Below, piece after piece: positions 1-10,256 of a stretch of DNA of 64,000 nt. The position numbers and the translations under genes are program-made. The DNA comes from Ensifer sp. Root278 (GTDB taxonomy: Bacteria > Pseudomonadota > Alphaproteobacteria > Rhizobiales > Rhizobiaceae), in contig NZ_LMJJ01000001.1 of NCBI RefSeq assembly GCF_001429285.1, forward strand, positions 254,565-318,564. The letters run 5' to 3'. The notes below the pieces were generated by a model. The model saw nothing but the letters and a program-made list of their open reading frames with translations. It did no database searches and was not told where the DNA came from. Every line of letters begins with the position of its first letter. Within the stretch, counting starts at the first letter, position 1.

Positions 1-59
1 TCCCGCCTTGGAACAAAATCGCGAATTTGTAATCGTTCCGACATAAAAGCGTTACGGGC

Positions 60-77
60 CTGTCATTGAACGTCACT
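60..77 (+). promoter_or_regulatory. Probable PhoB binding site (Pho box) upstream of ugpB
   Basis: Reads CTGTCAT-TGAA-CGTCACT: two 7-bp half-sites repeated at exactly 11-bp spacing, as in the known Pho box (two CTGTCAT-like heptamers separated by 4 bp). The first half is perfect and the second matches 5 of 7. It lies about 40 bp before the ugpB start. ugp operons are classical phosphate-starvation (PhoB) targets, which supports the call. Confidence 0.6.
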
Positions 78-117
78 AGTCCAAGCCATCCGCAACCCGG
101 TGGAGAGGGACCAAGTC

Positions 118-1416
118 ATGTTCAAGAAGTTTTCATTCGCAGCCCTTAGCTTCGCTTTTTCCGCGACGTCATCATTTGCCGCGACCAATATCACCTGGTG
201 GCACGGCATGGCCGGCCGCAACGGCGAAGTCATCAATGAAGTTTCCAAGAAGTTCAACGAAGCCCAAAGCGCCTGCGCGCTGACCCCGGTTTCCAAGGGC
301 ACTTACGAGGAAGCGCTCGCTTCCGGCATCGCCGCATTCCGTTCGGGCGAACAGCCGAACATCCTGCAGGTCTTCGACGCCGGCGCCGCCACGATCATCA
401 ACGCCAAGGGCGCGGTCATTCCGGCCGAAGACCTGATCATCAAGGCTGGCCACAACTTCGACCGCAACGCCTTCATTGACGGCGTGCGCTACTTTTACGC
501 CGACAGCGAGGGCAAGTTCGTCGGCATGCCGTTCAATTCCTCCGCGCCGATCATGTACATCAACGACGAGGCCCTGAAGAAGGCCGGCGTCGAAGCGCCG
601 AAGACCTGGGAAGAGTTTGAAGCGGTTGCCCCGAAGCTGAAGGAAGCCGGCTACATCCCGCTCGTCCAGTCGCAGCTCACCTGGCAGTTCACGGAGAACT
701 TCTTCTCCCGCAACAACATCCAGTTCGCCACCAACAACAACGGCTATGACGCCGTCGTCGACACGCAGCTGAAGGTCACCGACCCGAACCTCATCATGAT
801 GTTCGACAAGCTCAAGGCCTGGAAGGACGAAGGCTACTTCGCTTTCTACGGCGCCGGCTGGAACGACAACCAGAAGGTCTTCGAAGAAGGCAAGGCTGCG
901 TTCTGGATCGGTTCGTCGGGCTCCTTCGGCGGCCTGCAGAAGACGGCGCAGATGCCGTTCTCGGCAACCTTCCTGCCCTATTGGGGCTCGATCAAGGGTG
1001 CCGGCACCAATTCTTTCATCGGCGGCGCGGCACTGTTTGCCATGTCCGGCAAGTCGGATGAAGAGAACAACTGCGTTGCCGACTTCTTCCAGTTCCTGAC
1101 CTCGCCGGAAATCCAGTACTTCTACCACAAGGCCACCGGTTACGTTGCCATCACCAAGGCAGCCTACGAGCTCGCCCAGAAGGACGGCTACTACAAGGAA
1201 AAGCCGGTTGCTGAAGTCGGCATCAAGCAGCTGCTGCTGCCGGCCGGTGACTGGTCGAAGGGCTACCGCCTCGGCTTCTACCCGCAGATCCGCGAAATCA
1301 TGGAACGCGAATACGGCCGCATCTTCTCGGGCGAAACGACCGTCAAGGACGCTTTCGACACGATCGAAAAGGAAGGCAACGAGCTGCTCGCTCGCTTCGC
1401 CAAGACGGCCGGCTGA
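118..1416 (+). CDS. ugpB: sn-glycerol-3-phosphate ABC transporter, periplasmic binding protein UgpB
   Basis: Solute-binding protein of 432 residues for the ugp importer, which captures sn-glycerol-3-phosphate or glycerophosphodiesters in the periplasm. The N-terminus (MFKKFSFAALSF...SSFAA) is a Sec signal peptide, followed by the mature start TNITWWHGMAGRNGE, characteristic of UgpB in extracellular binding-protein family 1. Length fits the family (about 435). The ATG at 118 is preferred over a GTG at 100 because GGAGAGG sits 8-16 bases before it and the signal peptide then begins cleanly. First gene of a ugpBAEC operon preceded by a probable Pho box. The substrate is inferred from gene order and similarity; another sugar-phosphate is possible. 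Confidence 0.9.
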   Translation: MFKKFSFAALSFAFSATSSFAATNITWWHGMAGRNGEVINEVSKKFNEAQSACALTPVSKGTYEEALASGIAAFRSGEQPNILQVFDAGAATIINAKGAVIPAEDLIIKAGHNFDRNAFIDGVRYFYADSEGKFVGMPFNSSAPIMYINDEALKKAGVEAPKTWEEFEAVAPKLKEAGYIPLVQSQLTWQFTENFFSRNNIQFATNNNGYDAVVDTQLKVTDPNLIMMFDKLKAWKDEGYFAFYGAGWNDNQKVFEEGKAAFWIGSSGSFGGLQKTAQMPFSATFLPYWGSIKGAGTNSFIGGAALFAMSGKSDEENNCVADFFQFLTSPEIQYFYHKATGYVAITKAAYELAQKDGYYKEKPVAEVGIKQLLLPAGDWSKGYRLGFYPQIREIMEREYGRIFSGETTVKDAFDTIEKEGNELLARFAKTAG

Positions 1417-1421
1417 TCTCC

Positions 1422-2426
1422 ATGTCGACCGCGACAGATCTCCTCCCCGCCTCGCGGGGAGGAACCGGAACCCAAACCGGCGGGCGTCGCTTCGGCGCCT
1501 TCCGGTTTTTCGGTGGCCAGTCGAAGAGCGGAGGAGAAGGCGTTGCCAAGCGCGTTCAGTTCTCCTCGCCGTTCCTGCCCTACCTCTTCCTCGCGCCACA
1601 GCTCGCGATCATCTTCATCTTCTTCTACTGGCCGTCGGTTCAGGCGATCCAGTCGTCCTTCTATCTGGAAGACCCCTTCGGCTTCGGCTCGACCTTCGTC
1701 GGCATGACGAACTATACCGACGTGCTGAAATCGGGCGAGTATCTCGGAATCGCCCGCTTCACTGCCGTCTTCACGGCGCTCGTCACCTTCTTCGCGCTGT
1801 CGATCGGCTTGCTGCTCGCCGTCAAGGCCGATGGCGTCATCCGCGGCAACGCCGCCTACAAGACGCTGCTCATATGGGTCTATGCCATCGCGCCGCCGGT
1901 CGCCGGCCTCATCGGCATGATGTTCTTCGACCAGCATATCGGCCCGATCGTCGAACTCGCCCGCTGGTTCGGCTGGGACATCAAGGTCGGTCTGAATTAC
2001 TTCGACACCGCCTTTTCCATGGTGGTCGTCTCCGTCTGGAAGCAGATCCCGTATAACTTCATCTTCTTCCTCTCGGGCCTGCAGGGCATCCCGGTCTCGG
2101 TGCGCGAGGCGGCGGCGATCGATTGCCGCTCCGGCTTCCGCCGCTTCTGGACGGTGATCCTGCCGCTCTTGGCGCCGACCGCCTTCTTCCTGTTGATCAT
2201 CAATGTCACCTATGCGCTGTTCGATACCTTCGGCGTCATCGACGTGATGGTGAAGGACAAGGCCGCCAACAACCCGATCACCCTTGTCTACAAGGTCTAC
2301 ATGGACGGTTTCCGCGGCAACGATCTCGGCGGCTCTTCGGCCCAGTCGGTGATCCTGATGCTGATCGTCTTCGTTCTCACCATCTTCCAGTTCCGCTTCA
2401 TCGAGCGGCGCGTGCACTACAACTGA
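1422..2426 (+). CDS. ugpA: sn-glycerol-3-phosphate ABC transporter permease UgpA
   Basis: Inner-membrane permease subunit of the Ugp importer. Conserved UgpA sequence begins around residue 46 (FSSPFLPYLFLAPQLAIIFIFF), with the expected hydrophobic segments and the EAA loop REAAAIDCRSGFRRFW that contacts the ATPase. At 334 residues it is about 40 longer than typical UgpA (about 293). The extra N-terminus is encoded by the palindrome and terminator-like hairpin after ugpB, so it looks non-native. However, no ATG, GTG or TTG exists in frame between 1422 and the conserved core; a GAGGAG at 1531 is followed by an in-frame GTT where a GTG would be expected. The start is therefore uncertain although the product is clear. 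Confidence 0.85.
   Translation: MSTATDLLPASRGGTGTQTGGRRFGAFRFFGGQSKSGGEGVAKRVQFSSPFLPYLFLAPQLAIIFIFFYWPSVQAIQSSFYLEDPFGFGSTFVGMTNYTDVLKSGEYLGIARFTAVFTALVTFFALSIGLLLAVKADGVIRGNAAYKTLLIWVYAIAPPVAGLIGMMFFDQHIGPIVELARWFGWDIKVGLNYFDTAFSMVVVSVWKQIPYNFIFFLSGLQGIPVSVREAAAIDCRSGFRRFWTVILPLLAPTAFFLLIINVTYALFDTFGVIDVMVKDKAANNPITLVYKVYMDGFRGNDLGGSSAQSVILMLIVFVLTIFQFRFIERRVHYN
1439..1510 (+). terminator. ugpB-ugpA intercistronic palindrome and terminator-like hairpin
   Basis: Two structures follow the ugpB stop. The first, 1442-1463, is a short palindrome of the TCCCCGC/GCGGGGA type that recurs in the REPIN-like elements elsewhere in the window. The second, 1474-1508, pairs AAACCGG with CCGGTTT, continues with a GC-rich inner stem after one mismatch, and is followed by a run of five T's. 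Such structures between a binding-protein gene and its permease genes commonly protect or attenuate the message so that the binding protein is made in excess. The attenuator role is inference. Confidence 0.5.
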
Positions 2427-2436
2427 GGCGGCGCCG

Positions 2437-3279
2437 ATGTATCGCACCAAGATTTTCGACCACGTCATCCTGCTCTTCGGCGTCTTCATCATGGTGGCGC
2501 CGGTCGTCGTCGCCTTCATGACCTCGACGCACGAGGCAGCCGATATCCACCGCAATGGCCTCAGCCTCACCTGGGGCGGCCATTTCGTCGAGACCTACCA
2601 GACGGTCTTGACCCGTCAAGGCGGCTTCACCGGCAAGATCACCGGCTTCAACATGATGCTGAACTCGATGATCCTCGGCTTAGGTTTCGCCGTCGGCAAG
2701 ATCGTGCTCTCGATGCTCGCGGCCTATGCGCTGGTCTATTTCCGCTTTCCGCTGGCGACCTTCTTCTTCTGGGTAATCTTCACCACGCTGTTGCTTCCGC
2801 TCGAAGTGCGCATCCTTCCGTCCTACGAAGTGATGAACACGCTGAAGCTGACCAACACCTACACCGGCCTGATCGTGCCGCTGCTCGCCTCGGCGACGGG
2901 TACGTTCTACTTCCGGCAGTTCTTCAAGTCGGTGCCGGACGAGCTGCTTGAGGCGGCGCGCATCGATGGCGCCGGGCCGTTCAAGTTCTTCATCGACGTG
3001 CTCGTGCCACTGTCGCGCACCATGATGGCGGCGATCTTCATCATCATGTTCGTCTACGGCTGGAACCAGTACCTCTGGCCCACATTGATGACCACCGACG
3101 AAGGCTTCTTCACCCTGGTTCGCGGCATCAAGCAGATCCTGCTTGTCTGGGTCGGCTCGAACATCCCCGACTACAACGAGGCCTTTGCACTGGCGATCCT
3201 CGCCATGCTGCCGCCTGTGATGATCGTCGTGATCTTCCAGCGCTGGTTCATCAAGGGCCTGACCGAAAGCGACAAGTAA
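2437..3279 (+). CDS. ugpE: sn-glycerol-3-phosphate ABC transporter permease UgpE
   Basis: Second inner-membrane permease of the Ugp importer, 280 residues, matching the family length. It opens MYRTKIFDHVILLFGVF and has about six hydrophobic segments. The cytoplasmic EAA motif (LLEAARIDGAGPFKFF, near residue 170) docks on the UgpC ATPase. The C-terminus YNEAFALAILAMLPPVMIVV is typical of MalG/UgpE-type permeases. It starts 10 bases after ugpA, consistent with one transcript. No abnormalities were seen. Confidence 0.9.
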   Translation: MYRTKIFDHVILLFGVFIMVAPVVVAFMTSTHEAADIHRNGLSLTWGGHFVETYQTVLTRQGGFTGKITGFNMMLNSMILGLGFAVGKIVLSMLAAYALVYFRFPLATFFFWVIFTTLLLPLEVRILPSYEVMNTLKLTNTYTGLIVPLLASATGTFYFRQFFKSVPDELLEAARIDGAGPFKFFIDVLVPLSRTMMAAIFIIMFVYGWNQYLWPTLMTTDEGFFTLVRGIKQILLVWVGSNIPDYNEAFALAILAMLPPVMIVVIFQRWFIKGLTESDK

Positions 3280-3290
3280 GCGGAGTGGAG

Positions 3291-3308
3291 GCGGGACAAC
3301 TGTCCCGC
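3291..3308 (+). other. Small hairpin between ugpE and ugpC
   Basis: GCGGGA and TCCCGC pair around a six-base loop. No T-run follows, so it is more likely an mRNA stability structure than a terminator. Confidence 0.35.
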
Positions 3309-3345
3309 CCGCTTCTGAAACGGTACCATTTTAACGGAGGCAGCC

Positions 3346-4458
3346 ATGGCGGCCATTACCATCGCCGAGGTCTCGAAGATCTATCACGGCAATGTCGAGG
3401 CGGTGAAATCCGTCTCGATCGATATCGAGGACGGCGAGTTCATCGTGCTGGTCGGCCCGTCCGGCTGCGGCAAGTCCACGCTTTTGCGCATGGTCGCCGG
3501 GCTCGAGACGATTTCGAAGGGCACGGTGACCATCGGTTCGCGCGTCATCAACGACGTCGATCCGGCCGAGCGCGACATCGCCATGGTCTTCCAGAACTAT
3601 GCGCTCTATCCGCACATGACCGTCTACGACAACCTCGCCTATGGCCTGAAGAACCGCAAGACGCCCAAGGCCGAGATCGATGCCCGCGTCGCCGAAGCCG
3701 CGCGGATGCTGGAAATCGAGCCCTATCTCGCGCGCAAGCCGCGCGCCCTTTCCGGTGGCCAGCGTCAGCGCGTCGCCATGGGCCGCGCGATCGTGCGCAA
3801 GCCGGCGGCCTTCCTGTTCGACGAGCCGCTCTCCAACCTCGACGCCAAGCTGCGCGTCTCGATGCGCGGCGAGATCAAGCGCCTGCAGAAGCGCCTCGGC
3901 ACGACCTCGCTCTACGTCACCCACGACCAGCTCGAAGCGATGACGCTCGCCGACCGGCTGGTGGTGCTGAACGGCGGCCGGATCGAGCAGATCGGCCGTC
4001 CGCTCGACGTCTACCACCGTCCGGCCTCGACCTTCGTCGCGAGCTTCATCGGCTCGCCGGCGATGAACCTGATCAAGGGCCAGATCGAGGGCGGCAGCCT
4101 GCAGATCGGCCTCTACAGGATTGAGCTTGGCAGCCGCGCCCCGGTCGAAGGCGCTGTGACCGTCGGCCTGCGCGCCGAGGACCTCCGGCTTGCCGGTGTC
4201 GGCGAGGATGCGATGCTGTTCCAGGTCGACTATGTCGAGGAGCTCGGTGCTCAGCGGCTCGTGCACGGCACCATCGAGGGCCAACCTCTGACGATAGCGC
4301 TCTCTCCGGAAATGCCGCTTTCCGGTGATCTCGCCGTGACGATTGCCGTCGACCGCCTGCACTTCTTCTCGCCCGAAACCGGCAAGCGGCTGGAACGGGG
4401 CACGTCTTTTGCCGGTGATGCACCGGCGCAGAACCTTCGGCTGGAGACGGCATCGTGA
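3346..4458 (+). CDS. ugpC: sn-glycerol-3-phosphate ABC transporter ATP-binding protein UgpC
   Basis: Cytoplasmic ATPase of the importer, 370 residues, in the MalK/UgpC class. Walker [10 protein letters not shown] is at residues 37-45, the signature [14 protein letters not shown] near 135, Walker [12 protein letters not shown] near 155 and the H-loop YVTHDQ near 188. A C-terminal regulatory beta domain (TOBE-like, GLRAEDLRL onward) follows. The ATG has a good GGAGG upstream (3337-3341). It overlaps the next gene by four bases, so the downstream phosphodiesterase is probably translationally coupled. The subunit is required for substrate import together with UgpA and UgpE. Confidence 0.92.
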   Translation: MAAITIAEVSKIYHGNVEAVKSVSIDIEDGEFIVLVGPSGCGKSTLLRMVAGLETISKGTVTIGSRVINDVDPAERDIAMVFQNYALYPHMTVYDNLAYGLKNRKTPKAEIDARVAEAARMLEIEPYLARKPRALSGGQRQRVAMGRAIVRKPAAFLFDEPLSNLDAKLRVSMRGEIKRLQKRLGTTSLYVTHDQLEAMTLADRLVVLNGGRIEQIGRPLDVYHRPASTFVASFIGSPAMNLIKGQIEGGSLQIGLYRIELGSRAPVEGAVTVGLRAEDLRLAGVGEDAMLFQVDYVEELGAQRLVHGTIEGQPLTIALSPEMPLSGDLAVTIAVDRLHFFSPETGKRLERGTSFAGDAPAQNLRLETAS

Positions 4459-5444
4459 TCCATGAAGCCGTTGAGCAGCTTGCCGTTCCATCGCTCGAAC
4501 TGCGTGCAGGATTTGCTTCGATGCTGCGCACCATTGCGGCCCATGACGCCGCCATGGCCGCGCGACCGGAAATGAACAGCATCGAGGTCGGCGCCGCGCC
4601 GTCCTCGACCGCGCCGCTCGCCTTTCCCTTCACCGTCGCTGCCTGGAACCTGGAGCGCTGCCTGTTCGCACCGGAAAGTGCTGGACATCTCGCAGCAACC
4701 AAGGCCCCAGTCGTGCTGCTATCGGAAATGGACAACGGCATGGCCCGCACCGGCCAGCGCCATCCGACCGCCGAAGTCGCTGCTATACTCGGCATGCAAT
4801 ATGCCTATGGCATCGAATTCATTGAGATGGGCCTCGGCTCCGATACCGAGCGCGCGTTCTGCGAGGATGATTTCAACGCCAGGGGCTTTCACGGCAATGC
4901 GCTGATGGCTTCGGTGCCGCTCGGCCGGCCCTTCATGCTGCGCCTCTGGGGCGAGCGTCTCTGGTTCACCGATGGCGAACAGCCGCGTCTCGGCGAGCGT
5001 TTCGCGATCGGTGCCGTTATCGAGACCGAGTCAGGCCCCTTCGTCGCCGTCTCCACCCATCTTGAAAGCGCGACGACCGCGGCCTACCGCGAACGCCAGG
5101 TCAGGGAATTGATCGATGCGCTCGACGAAGCCTTTCCCGGTCTGCCGGTGCTGATCGGCGGCGATCTCAACACCGGCAACCATGCTGGCGGCGACTTCGA
5201 AGCCGAAGGGCTCTTTGCGATGAGCGCTGCCCGCGGCTTCACCCGTCACGGTGGACCACTTGAGGTGATGACCACCCGGCCGAGCCTGATCACCCGTTGG
5301 CCGGAGCGCGCGATGAAGCTCGACTGGTTCCTCGCGCGCGGCCTGAAGATCGGCGAAACCAGGATCATTCCCTCGCTCGATGAAACCGGCCGGCCGCTTT
5401 CGGATCACGATCTCATCACCTGCGTGGTCGAAGGCTTCGAATAG
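4455..5444 (+). CDS. Endonuclease/exonuclease/phosphatase (EEP) family protein in the ugp operon
   Basis: Predicted metal-dependent phosphodiesterase of 329 residues. EEP landmarks are visible in order: AAWNLERC near residue 63, the catalytic-type STHLES near 200, GGDLNTGNH near 236, KLDWFLARG near 290 and the terminal SDHD near 319. No signal peptide or membrane segment is apparent. It begins with GTG overlapping the ugpC stop by four bases, so it belongs to the ugp operon. In many bacteria this place is held by ugpQ, a glycerophosphodiester phosphodiesterase of an unrelated fold. A comparable role on imported phosphodiesters is an inference from position only; the real substrate is unknown. 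Confidence 0.75.
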   Translation: MIHEAVEQLAVPSLELRAGFASMLRTIAAHDAAMAARPEMNSIEVGAAPSSTAPLAFPFTVAAWNLERCLFAPESAGHLAATKAPVVLLSEMDNGMARTGQRHPTAEVAAILGMQYAYGIEFIEMGLGSDTERAFCEDDFNARGFHGNALMASVPLGRPFMLRLWGERLWFTDGEQPRLGERFAIGAVIETESGPFVAVSTHLESATTAAYRERQVRELIDALDEAFPGLPVLIGGDLNTGNHAGGDFEAEGLFAMSAARGFTRHGGPLEVMTTRPSLITRWPERAMKLDWFLARGLKIGETRIIPSLDETGRPLSDHDLITCVVEGFE

Positions 5445-5590
5445 GCTCAGCTCTCCTTGCCTAAGGCACGCCCGCATTCTACATGTCGAGGGCTTTTCCA
5501 GTGCGGGAGAGGGCAGCGGTTTTCTCGTCCTCTTCCGTTCTGACGATTTGAAATCGATCACGCTTGGCGTGATCCACAGGGGACGGGAAG

Positions 5591-6538
5591 ATGGCGAAAA
5601 TCGTCAATGTCGGGGTCCAGATGGACCATGTGTCGGGCATCAATATTGCGGGTGATTCTACCTTCGCCATGAGCCTCGAGGCACAGTCGCGCGGCTACCG
5701 CCTTTTCCACTACACGCCCGAAAAACTGTCGCTGCGCGACGGCAAGGTCTATGCGAGCGTGCAGCAGATGACGCTGCGCGACGTCAAGGGCGATCACTTC
5801 ACGCTTGGCGAAGCCGAACGCGTCGATCTGTCGACCATGGACGTCATCCTGCTCCGCCAAGATCCGCCCTTTGACATGGGCTACATCACCTCGACGCATC
5901 TTCTGGAACGCCTGCATCCGAAGACGCTGGTTGTCAACGATCCGGCCTGGGTGCGCAATTCGCCGGAGAAGATCTTCGTCACCGAATTCGCCGACCTGAT
6001 GCCGAAGACGCTGATCACCCGCGACCCCCAGGAGATCGCCAGCTTCCGCCAGGAGATGGGCGACATCATCCTGAAGCCGCTCTACGGCAATGGCGGCGCC
6101 GGTGTCTTCCATTCGACCCGTGACGACCGCAACCTGTCTTCCCTTCTGGAAATGTTCGGCCAGATGTTCCGTGAGCCCTTCATCGCCCAGGAATACCTGC
6201 CGGCGGTACGCAAGGGCGACAAGCGCATCCTGCTCGTCGACGGTGAGCCGGTCGGCGCCATCAACCGCGTTCCGGCCGAACATGATGCGCGCTCCAACAT
6301 GCATGCCGGCGGTCGGCCGGAGGCGACCGAGCTTACGGCGCGCGAAAGGGAAATCTGCGCCCGCATCGCTCCGGCGCTGAAAGCCCGCGGCTTCCTCTTC
6401 GTCGGCATCGACGTCATCGGCGACTACATGACCGAGATCAACGTCACGTCGCCGACCGGCATCCGCGAAGTCAAGAAGTTTGGCGGCGCCGATGTTGCGA
6501 GCCTGCTCTGGGACGCGATCGAGCGCAAACGCGCCTGA
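5591..6538 (+). CDS. gshB: Glutathione synthetase
   Basis: Catalyses the ATP-dependent joining of gamma-glutamylcysteine and glycine, the second step of glutathione synthesis, in the cytoplasm. The 315 residues match bacterial GshB. Recognisable family segments include [17 protein letters not shown] at the N-terminus, [12 protein letters not shown], the ATP-grasp stretch [12 protein letters not shown] near 155 and the C-terminal metal/nucleotide region [21 protein letters not shown]. The ATG at 591 of this gene region follows GGGGACGGGAAG. It stands alone, with yifB/comM on the same strand 222 bases downstream. Confidence 0.93.
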   Translation: MAKIVNVGVQMDHVSGINIAGDSTFAMSLEAQSRGYRLFHYTPEKLSLRDGKVYASVQQMTLRDVKGDHFTLGEAERVDLSTMDVILLRQDPPFDMGYITSTHLLERLHPKTLVVNDPAWVRNSPEKIFVTEFADLMPKTLITRDPQEIASFRQEMGDIILKPLYGNGGAGVFHSTRDDRNLSSLLEMFGQMFREPFIAQEYLPAVRKGDKRILLVDGEPVGAINRVPAEHDARSNMHAGGRPEATELTAREREICARIAPALKARGFLFVGIDVIGDYMTEINVTSPTGIREVKKFGGADVASLLWDAIERKRA

Positions 6539-6760
6539 TCCGGCGCTTCCGGTAGAACCTGTCTCCGGATGACGGAGATTGCCGCGGCTTCCGCCCGCGG
6601 CTGCGGGGGTGCGCCCTTGCCAACGGCAGCGCGTAGGTCTTGCCTCAGATGTTCCGTAATTGTTCTTGTTTTTGTGCGTGAACCGTGCAAGGCTCCGTCT
6701 TGCAACCCAAGGCGGTTGCGGCGCCCGTAATGACGGGACGCCCGGGGCGAGGGAGCAACC

Positions 6761-8293
6761 ATGGTCGCGCGCGTCAGCACGGTCGCATTTCAGGGTATCG
6801 AGGGTCTGCCGGTCGACGTTCAGGTGATGATCGCGCCGGGCAAAGTCGGCATGCAGATCGTCGGCCTGCCGGACAAGGCGGTGGCCGAAAGCCGCGAGCG
6901 GGTGCAGGCAGCGCTTCATGCTTCGGGTCTGGCGCTGCCGGCCAAGCGCGTCACCGTCAATCTCGCCCCCGCCGATCTGCCGAAGGAGGGCAGCCACTTC
7001 GATCTTGCGATCGCGCTCGGCCTGATGGCGGCGCTCGGGGCCATCCCCGGCGATGCGCTGGCGCCCTATGTCGTGATCGGCGAGCTCAATCTCGACGGCA
7101 GCATTGCCGCCGTTGCCGGCGCGCTTCCCGCCGCCATCGGCGCCAATGCGCTCGGCAAGGGGCTGATCTGCCCGGCCGAAAGCGGGGCGGAGGCGGCCTG
7201 GGCAGGTGCGGAGATCGACATTCTCGCGCCGCGCAGCCTGATCGCGATCGCCAATCATTTCCGCGGCACGCAGGTGCTGTCGCGGCCCCAGGCCGCGATC
7301 CGCTCGGGCGCTGCCAACCTGCCCGATCTCGCCGACATCAAGGGACAGGAAAGCGCCAAGCGGGCGCTGGAGGTGGCTGCTGCTGGCAACCACAATCTGT
7401 TGATGGTGGGACCGCCGGGATCGGGGAAATCGATGCTCGCCGCACGGCTGCCGTCGATCCTGCCGCCGCTCAATCCGGCCGAGCTGCTCGAAGTGTCGAT
7501 GATCCACTCGATCGCCGGGCAGTTGCCGGGCGGCAAACTCTCGGACCGGCGGCCGTTCCGCACGCCGCACCATTCCGCAACCATGGCCGCCATGGTCGGT
7601 GGCGGCTTGCGCGCCAAGCCCGGCGAGGCCTCGCTCGCCCATCATGGCGTCTTGTTCCTGGACGAGTTTCCGGAGTTCACGCCGCAGGTGCTCGACGCAC
7701 TGCGCCAGCCGCTCGAAACCGCGGAATGCATCATCGCCCGCGCCAATCACCGGGTGAGCTATCCCGCCGCCATCCAGCTCGTCGCCGCCATGAACCCCTG
7801 TCGCTGTGGCATGGCCGGCGAGCCCGGACGCAGCTGCGCCCGCGGCCCGCGCTGCATGACCGATTACCAGGCGCGCATCTCCGGCCCGCTGATGGACCGC
7901 ATCGATATCCGCATCGACGTGCCTGCCGTCAGTGCCGCCGATCTGTTGAAGCCGGCTGCAGCCGAAAGCAGTGAGGTCGTCGCCCGTCGGGTTGCCCGCG
8001 CCCGTGCCCTGCAGACCGACCGCTTCGCTGCCCTCGGTCATCCGGAGTTGACGAGCAACGCCCGGTGTTCGACATCGATGATCGAGAAGATCGCCGAGCC
8101 CGACGCGGCCGGCCTGCAACTCCTCCGGGATGCCGCCGAGAAGATGAAATTTTCTGCGCGCGGCTATCATCGTGTGCTGAAGGTCGCACGCACGCTCGCC
8201 GATCTCGATGGCGCGCAGACGGTCGGCCGCATCCATCTGGCCGAAGCGATTTCCTACCGCATTGCCGGCGAGAGGCTGCAGGCGGCGGCGTAG
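6761..8293 (+). CDS. YifB/ComM family Mg-chelatase-like AAA+ ATPase
   Basis: AAA+ protein of 510 residues in the family of YifB and ComM, which in naturally transformable bacteria is a helicase promoting branch migration during DNA integration. Domains in order are an N-terminal Lon-protease-like fold (about 1-160; KAVAESRERVQAAL, ADLPKEGSHFDLAIAL), an AAA+ core with Walker A GPPGSGKSM near residue 217 and Walker B VLFLDEFPEF near 298, a zinc-like cluster NPCRCGMAG, and a C-terminal Mg-chelatase helical domain ending in RVLKVARTLADLDG. Start ATG 6761 follows GAGGGAG. Nothing here shows whether the host is competent. Confidence 0.88.
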   Translation: MVARVSTVAFQGIEGLPVDVQVMIAPGKVGMQIVGLPDKAVAESRERVQAALHASGLALPAKRVTVNLAPADLPKEGSHFDLAIALGLMAALGAIPGDALAPYVVIGELNLDGSIAAVAGALPAAIGANALGKGLICPAESGAEAAWAGAEIDILAPRSLIAIANHFRGTQVLSRPQAAIRSGAANLPDLADIKGQESAKRALEVAAAGNHNLLMVGPPGSGKSMLAARLPSILPPLNPAELLEVSMIHSIAGQLPGGKLSDRRPFRTPHHSATMAAMVGGGLRAKPGEASLAHHGVLFLDEFPEFTPQVLDALRQPLETAECIIARANHRVSYPAAIQLVAAMNPCRCGMAGEPGRSCARGPRCMTDYQARISGPLMDRIDIRIDVPAVSAADLLKPAAAESSEVVARRVARARALQTDRFAALGHPELTSNARCSTSMIEKIAEPDAAGLQLLRDAAEKMKFSARGYHRVLKVARTLADLDGAQTVGRIHLAEAISYRIAGERLQAAA

Positions 8294-8310
8294 AGGTCGG
8301 TTCGAAACAA

Positions 8311-8333
8311 AAGGGCGCCGCGAGGCGCCCTTT
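8311..8333. terminator. Bidirectional terminator between yifB and cysK
   Basis: GGGCGCC and GGCGCCC form a perfect 7-bp stem with a four-base loop. A's flank the left side and a T-rich tract the right. It lies between two converging genes and can serve both strands. Confidence 0.75.
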
Positions 8334-8358
8334 CCTTTCGTGGGAGAAGGCTTGTCGA

Positions 8359-9327
<969 letters not shown>

Positions 9328-9463
9328 GGGTTTCTCCCTTGGGCGTGAACTGTCAGCTATGAGAATAGGAACAATGACTGCTCAATTCCAGAACGACAAA
9401 CACGCAGCGACGATTCGCCGGAGGAAAAAGCACCGGCGAAGTTGTTGTTCAGGAAAAGTTTTT

Positions 9464-10087
9464 TCAGCTCGCGCGGACGGCGATATAGGCGGCCGTTCCC
9501 GCCAACACGCTGGCTGCGACCCGGTTCAGTGTTCGGAGCGCCTTTGGCTGCTTGAGCAGCAGACGTGCGCGCGCCGCGAGCAGCATATAGGGAACCAGCA
9601 CGGCCAACAGCACCAGGAAGGTTGCCGTCAGCAAAAGGCCGTAGTCGCGGGGGCCGATGTCTGCGATGTCGATCAGCGTCGGCACCAGCGCCACATAGAA
9701 CAGCATCGTCTTCGGGTTGCCGAGGGTGACGAGCAGGCCGGACAGGAAGGACATCACCGGACTCGTCGACGGCTTCGCTTTGATATCCTCGGGCAGCAGC
9801 CCCGCGGTCCAGAGTTTCCAGGCGATGTAGCCGAGATAGAGGACGCCTGCAAATTTCACGACCAGGAAGACCGTGGTGAAGGTCTGGGCGATCAGCGCCA
9901 GCCCGAGCACGACAGCCGTCAGGTAGATAATGTCGCCGAGTACGATGCCAAGACCCATGAAGAAGGTTTCGCGGAAACCGGAGCCGAGCGCACGGGCGAC
10001 GAGCGCCGTCACGCCGGGACCCGGTATGGCCGCAGCGATGAAGAGTGCGCCGCTATAGGCAACGAGAGCCGCGAGCGTCATGGACAT
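9464..10087 (-). CDS. LysE/RhtB family amino-acid exporter
   Basis: Small inner-membrane exporter of 207 residues. It has the LysE-type N-terminus (ALFIAAAIPGPGVTALVARALGSG), where the PGPG motif falls between the first two of about six membrane segments, and the NPKTMLFYVALVP motif before helix four. Members export amino acids such as lysine, threonine or homoserine lactone, but the substrate cannot be read from sequence. A second LysE-type gene starts divergently at 10257, so the 169-base gap probably holds both promoters. Confidence 0.82.
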   Translation of the reverse strand: MSMTLAALVAYSGALFIAAAIPGPGVTALVARALGSGFRETFFMGLGIVLGDIIYLTAVVLGLALIAQTFTTVFLVVKFAGVLYLGYIAWKLWTAGLLPEDIKAKPSTSPVMSFLSGLLVTLGNPKTMLFYVALVPTLIDIADIGPRDYGLLLTATFLVLLAVLVPYMLLAARARLLLKQPKALRTLNRVAASVLAGTAAYIAVRAS

Positions 10088-10256
10088 TCCTTCCGATGGT
10101 GATGCCGATTTCTAGCGCAGACGGACAAAAAAGGGAAATCAAGGAACGACGACCGATAGGCGCCTGACGACAAAATTGATCGGGTGACAAGTCTGGCGTT
10201 GTCCGCCGACGCGGGATCGGTAGAGCTTGCAGAAAACGAGCGAAAGGCGCCTCTCC

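Noticed and set aside
172-1599. A 475-residue minus-strand frame opposite ugpB
   Set aside because: It is antisense to a gene with signal peptide and conserved binding-protein sequence; no domain is recognisable.
5558-8236. An 892-residue minus-strand frame opposite gshB and yifB
   Set aside because: It is fully antisense to two clear genes and its composition is Asp/Arg/His-rich without domains.
10227-10256. An earlier start for the second LysE-type gene
   Set aside because: The added ten residues are not membrane-like and the conserved family start is at 10257.
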